DNA of 7,168 nucleotides from Nocardioidaceae bacterium (GTDB lineage Bacteria > Actinomycetota > Actinomycetes > Propionibacteriales > Nocardioidaceae). The stretch spans positions 1-7,168 of the forward strand of contig JAGQUE010000443.1 of assembly GCA_020438665.1 (NCBI GenBank), in the 5' to 3' direction. Within the stretch, counting starts at the first letter, position 1. Every line of letters begins with the position of its first letter. Position numbers and translations under genes: made by a program. Under the pieces are notes generated by a model. The model was not told the origin of the DNA and did not search any database. It saw only the letters and a program-made list of their open reading frames with translations. Below are positions 5,464-7,168 of this stretch, in pieces.

Positions 5464-6231
5464 GTGACCGACCAGCTGTCCGTGGCCCTCGTCCAGCACG
5501 CGGCGTCGCTCGAACCGGCCGACAACCGGCGCGCGCTGGCCGAGCTGACCCCGGTGGGCCACGACCTCGTCGTCTTCCCCGAGGTGTTCGCCCGCGACTT
5601 CGGCGCTCCGGGGTCGGACGTGTCGGCGTACGCCGAGCACCAGGCAGGTGCCTTCACCGGCGAGCTGACCCGCGTCGCCATCGACCGGCACACCACGATC
5701 CTCGCCGGCATGTTCGAGATCAGCCACGACGCGGCTCGGCCCTTCAACACGTTGGTCCTGCGGGGCGAGGCGCACGCCTCCTATCGCAAGATCCACCTCT
5801 ATGACTCCTTCGGTTTCAAGGAGTCCGACCGGCTGGCGCCGGGGCCGCTGGGCCCGGTGGTCGTCGAGCTCCACGGCTTCCGGCTGGGACTGATGACCTG
5901 CTATGACCTGCGCTTTCCCGAGCTGGCGCGCGCCTTGGTCGACGCCGGCGCGGAGGTGCTGGTCGCGCCCGCGGCCTGGGTGGCGGGGGAGCGCAAGGTC
6001 GATCACTGGCGGACCCTCGTGCGGGCCCGCGCGATCGAGAACACGGCGTTCGTCCTCGCCGTCGGCCAGCCGGGCCCCCGCTACACGGGCCACTCGCTGG
6101 TGGTCGATCCGTGGGGCGAGGTGCTGGTCGAGGCCGGGGACGGCCCCGAGGTGCTGACCGCGACCCTCGACCGCGCCGTGCTCGACGAGGCACGACGCAC
6201 CAATCCGTCGCTGGCCAACCGGCGGATGTAA
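5464..6231 (+). CDS. Carbon-nitrogen hydrolase (nitrilase superfamily, Nit1/Nit2-like amidase)
   Basis: A 255-residue cytoplasmic amidase. The nitrilase catalytic triad is complete: E40 in VVFPEVF, K109 in YRKIHLYD, and nucleophile C146 in MTCYDLRFPE. VRARAIENTAFVLAVGQ (186-202) and TGHSLVVDPWGEVL (208-221) are further family hallmarks. CYDLRFPEL, RARAIEN and GHSLVVDPWG resemble Nit1, which hydrolyses deaminated glutathione, and Nit2 omega-amidases; Nit1-type metabolite repair is the likeliest role, but substrate choice is inferred. GTG 5464 is taken as start because it gives MTDQLSVALVQHA, the usual first beta-strand. The open frame continues far upstream only as an antisense shadow of mobA. 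It is divergent from mobA and is followed after 11 bases by a membrane protein gene, possibly in the same transcript. Confidence 0.92.
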   Translation: MTDQLSVALVQHAASLEPADNRRALAELTPVGHDLVVFPEVFARDFGAPGSDVSAYAEHQAGAFTGELTRVAIDRHTTILAGMFEISHDAARPFNTLVLRGEAHASYRKIHLYDSFGFKESDRLAPGPLGPVVVELHGFRLGLMTCYDLRFPELARALVDAGAEVLVAPAAWVAGERKVDHWRTLVRARAIENTAFVLAVGQPGPRYTGHSLVVDPWGEVLVEAGDGPEVLTATLDRAVLDEARRTNPSLANRRM

Positions 6232-6234
6232 CCT
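6229..6234 (+). promoter_or_regulatory. Possible -10 box (TAACCT) overlapping the nitrilase stop
   Basis: TAACCT includes the TAA stop codon of the nitrilase gene and fits TANNNT. GTG 6243 follows after eight bases with no Shine-Dalgarno sequence between (the gap is pyrimidine-rich, CTTCCCTCCC). A leaderless start of the downstream gene is plausible; no -35 box is recognisable. Confidence 0.38.
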
Positions 6235-6242
6235 TCCCTCCC

Positions 6243-7168
6243 GTGTCCAGGACCGCTGCCCGCCGTCGCGCCGACACCAAGGCGCCGAAGGCTCCGAGGT
6301 CCCCGCGCCCCGCGGCCACGGGTCGTCACGAGCGTCTGCTCAACGTGCTCCACGTGCTGCTGGTGCTCGCCGGCGTCGCCGCCGTCGGGCTGGCGACGGC
6401 CGGCATCGGACCGGACTGGCTCGACGGGGCCGGGTCCGTCCTCATCGGGACCACGTTCATCTGGATCCTGGCGGCGCGCACCGGTGGTCGGGCCGCGGTC
6501 TTCATGCCGCTGGCGCTGGCCATCAGTGTGGCCGCGGTGGTCGTGGACAACGGTGTGCTGCGGTCAGGGGCCGCGGTGATGGTCTCCGCGGCCGGTGCCG
6601 CGCTCGGCGTGATGGCGACGGTGCCGGCCCCCCGCTTCCTGGCGGTCGTCCGCGAGGTGGTCCTGGCCCTGGTCATCGCCGCCGTCGGGGCGGTGGCGGC
6701 GGTCGGCCTCGAGCCCCACCTGACGCTCAACCGCTTCTACTACGCCACTCTCGTCGTCGCCTTGGGGCTGGTCGTCGCCCTGGTCTATCGGCTCGGTGCC
6801 GGTTTCCACGGGATCGGTACGCGCGGCCTGGTCGTGATCGTCGTCGGCGGTGTGGGGCTGGCGGTGGCGCTCGCCTATGGCGAGCTGCTGCGGCGCTATG
6901 GGACTCCCGGCCTGGTGCAGTCGCTGGTCGACGCCGTGCACTGGATGCGGGTCACCCTGGGCGGCGCCCCCCGCCCGCTCCAGGCCTTCATCGGGATCCC
7001 GGCGCTGGCCTGGGGGGTGCACCAGCGGGCGCGCCGTCGCCAGGGCTGGTGGGCCTGTGCCTTCGGGGTGGTGGCCACCGCTCCCGTCGCCACGCTCGTG
7101 CTCGACCCCTGGCTGCCGTTGCGGGAGCTGCTCCTGGCCGAGCTCTACACCCTCGTGGTCGGCCTGGT
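6243..7168 (+). CDS. Polytopic membrane protein of unknown function (3' end outside window)
   Basis: An open frame of 308 codons from GTG 6243 runs off the window edge without a stop. The first 31 residues are strongly basic (RRRADTKAPKAPRSPRP within 7-23) and should be cytoplasmic. About ten hydrophobic segments follow: roughly 33-54, 64-79, 84-102, 107-126, 134-155, 166-183, 194-213, 246-259, 268-286, and one starting near 295. The loop QRARRRQGWW (261-270) is probably cytoplasmic under the positive-inside rule. I recognise no transporter signature, catalytic motif or named family. Codon use matches its neighbours and no other frame is plausible. It lies 11 bases after the nitrilase stop and may be cotranscribed or start from the TAACCT box. 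Calling it an integral membrane protein is safe; any function would be guesswork. Confidence 0.82.
   Translation, partial: MSRTAARRRADTKAPKAPRSPRPAATGRHERLLNVLHVLLVLAGVAAVGLATAGIGPDWLDGAGSVLIGTTFIWILAARTGGRAAVFMPLALAISVAAVVVDNGVLRSGAAVMVSAAGAALGVMATVPAPRFLAVVREVVLALVIAAVGAVAAVGLEPHLTLNRFYYATLVVALGLVVALVYRLGAGFHGIGTRGLVVIVVGGVGLAVALAYGELLRRYGTPGLVQSLVDAVHWMRVTLGGAPRPLQAFIGIPALAWGVHQRARRRQGWWACAFGVVATAPVATLVLDPWLPLRELLLAELYTLVVGL

Noticed and set aside
5419..6093. Upstream extension of the mobA frame to 418 codons
   Set aside because: It runs antisense through the nitrilase gene, and a strong Shine-Dalgarno site marks ATG 5418 as the start.

Overview
This is a dense, very GC-rich stretch of a bacterial chromosome. 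GC-ending codons, frequent GTG starts, a bacterial proteasome activator (Bpa) and actinobacterial gene styles point to a proteasome-bearing actinomycete. Nocardioides or a relative is my best guess; that genus placement is inference, not a database result. Genes are tightly packed and no gene-free gap reaches 100 bases. I see no rRNA, tRNA, CRISPR array, insertion sequence or prophage gene. It reads as core or semi-core chromosome.

Layout. Bases 1-2736 run rightward: the 3' end of serS (seryl-tRNA synthetase), then two consecutive Cof-type HAD phosphatases. These three overlap one another by 8-11 bases and so look translationally coupled. A secreted, C-terminally membrane-anchored protein with a TIMP/netrin-like cysteine pattern follows, probably from its own promoter. 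Bases 2779-5418 run leftward. In transcription order they hold a MobA-like nucleotidyltransferase, a small DUF6457-like acidic protein, a PIG3-type NAD(P)H quinone oxidoreductase and the proteasome activator Bpa. A GC-rich hairpin lies between the two converging blocks at about 2743-2763. Bases 5464-7168 run rightward again: a Nit1/Nit2-like carbon-nitrogen hydrolase, divergent from mobA across only 45 bases, and a polytopic membrane protein cut off by the window end.

How they fit together. The serS-HAD-HAD block looks like a housekeeping group with phosphatase partners of unknown substrate. The MobA-like protein and the DUF6457-like protein probably form a functional pair in molybdenum cofactor nucleotide attachment. 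The quinone reductase, Bpa (protein turnover) and the nitrilase (possibly repair of deaminated glutathione) share a loose stress or damage-control theme, but nothing here proves a joint pathway.

I did not find a clearly new defence or mobile system. The observations most worth a second look are the bacterial TIMP-like surface protein, a run of probable leaderless promoters (TANNNT about 6-8 bases before the start codon), and a marked preference for the Tyr codon TAT in an otherwise GC3-saturated gene set.
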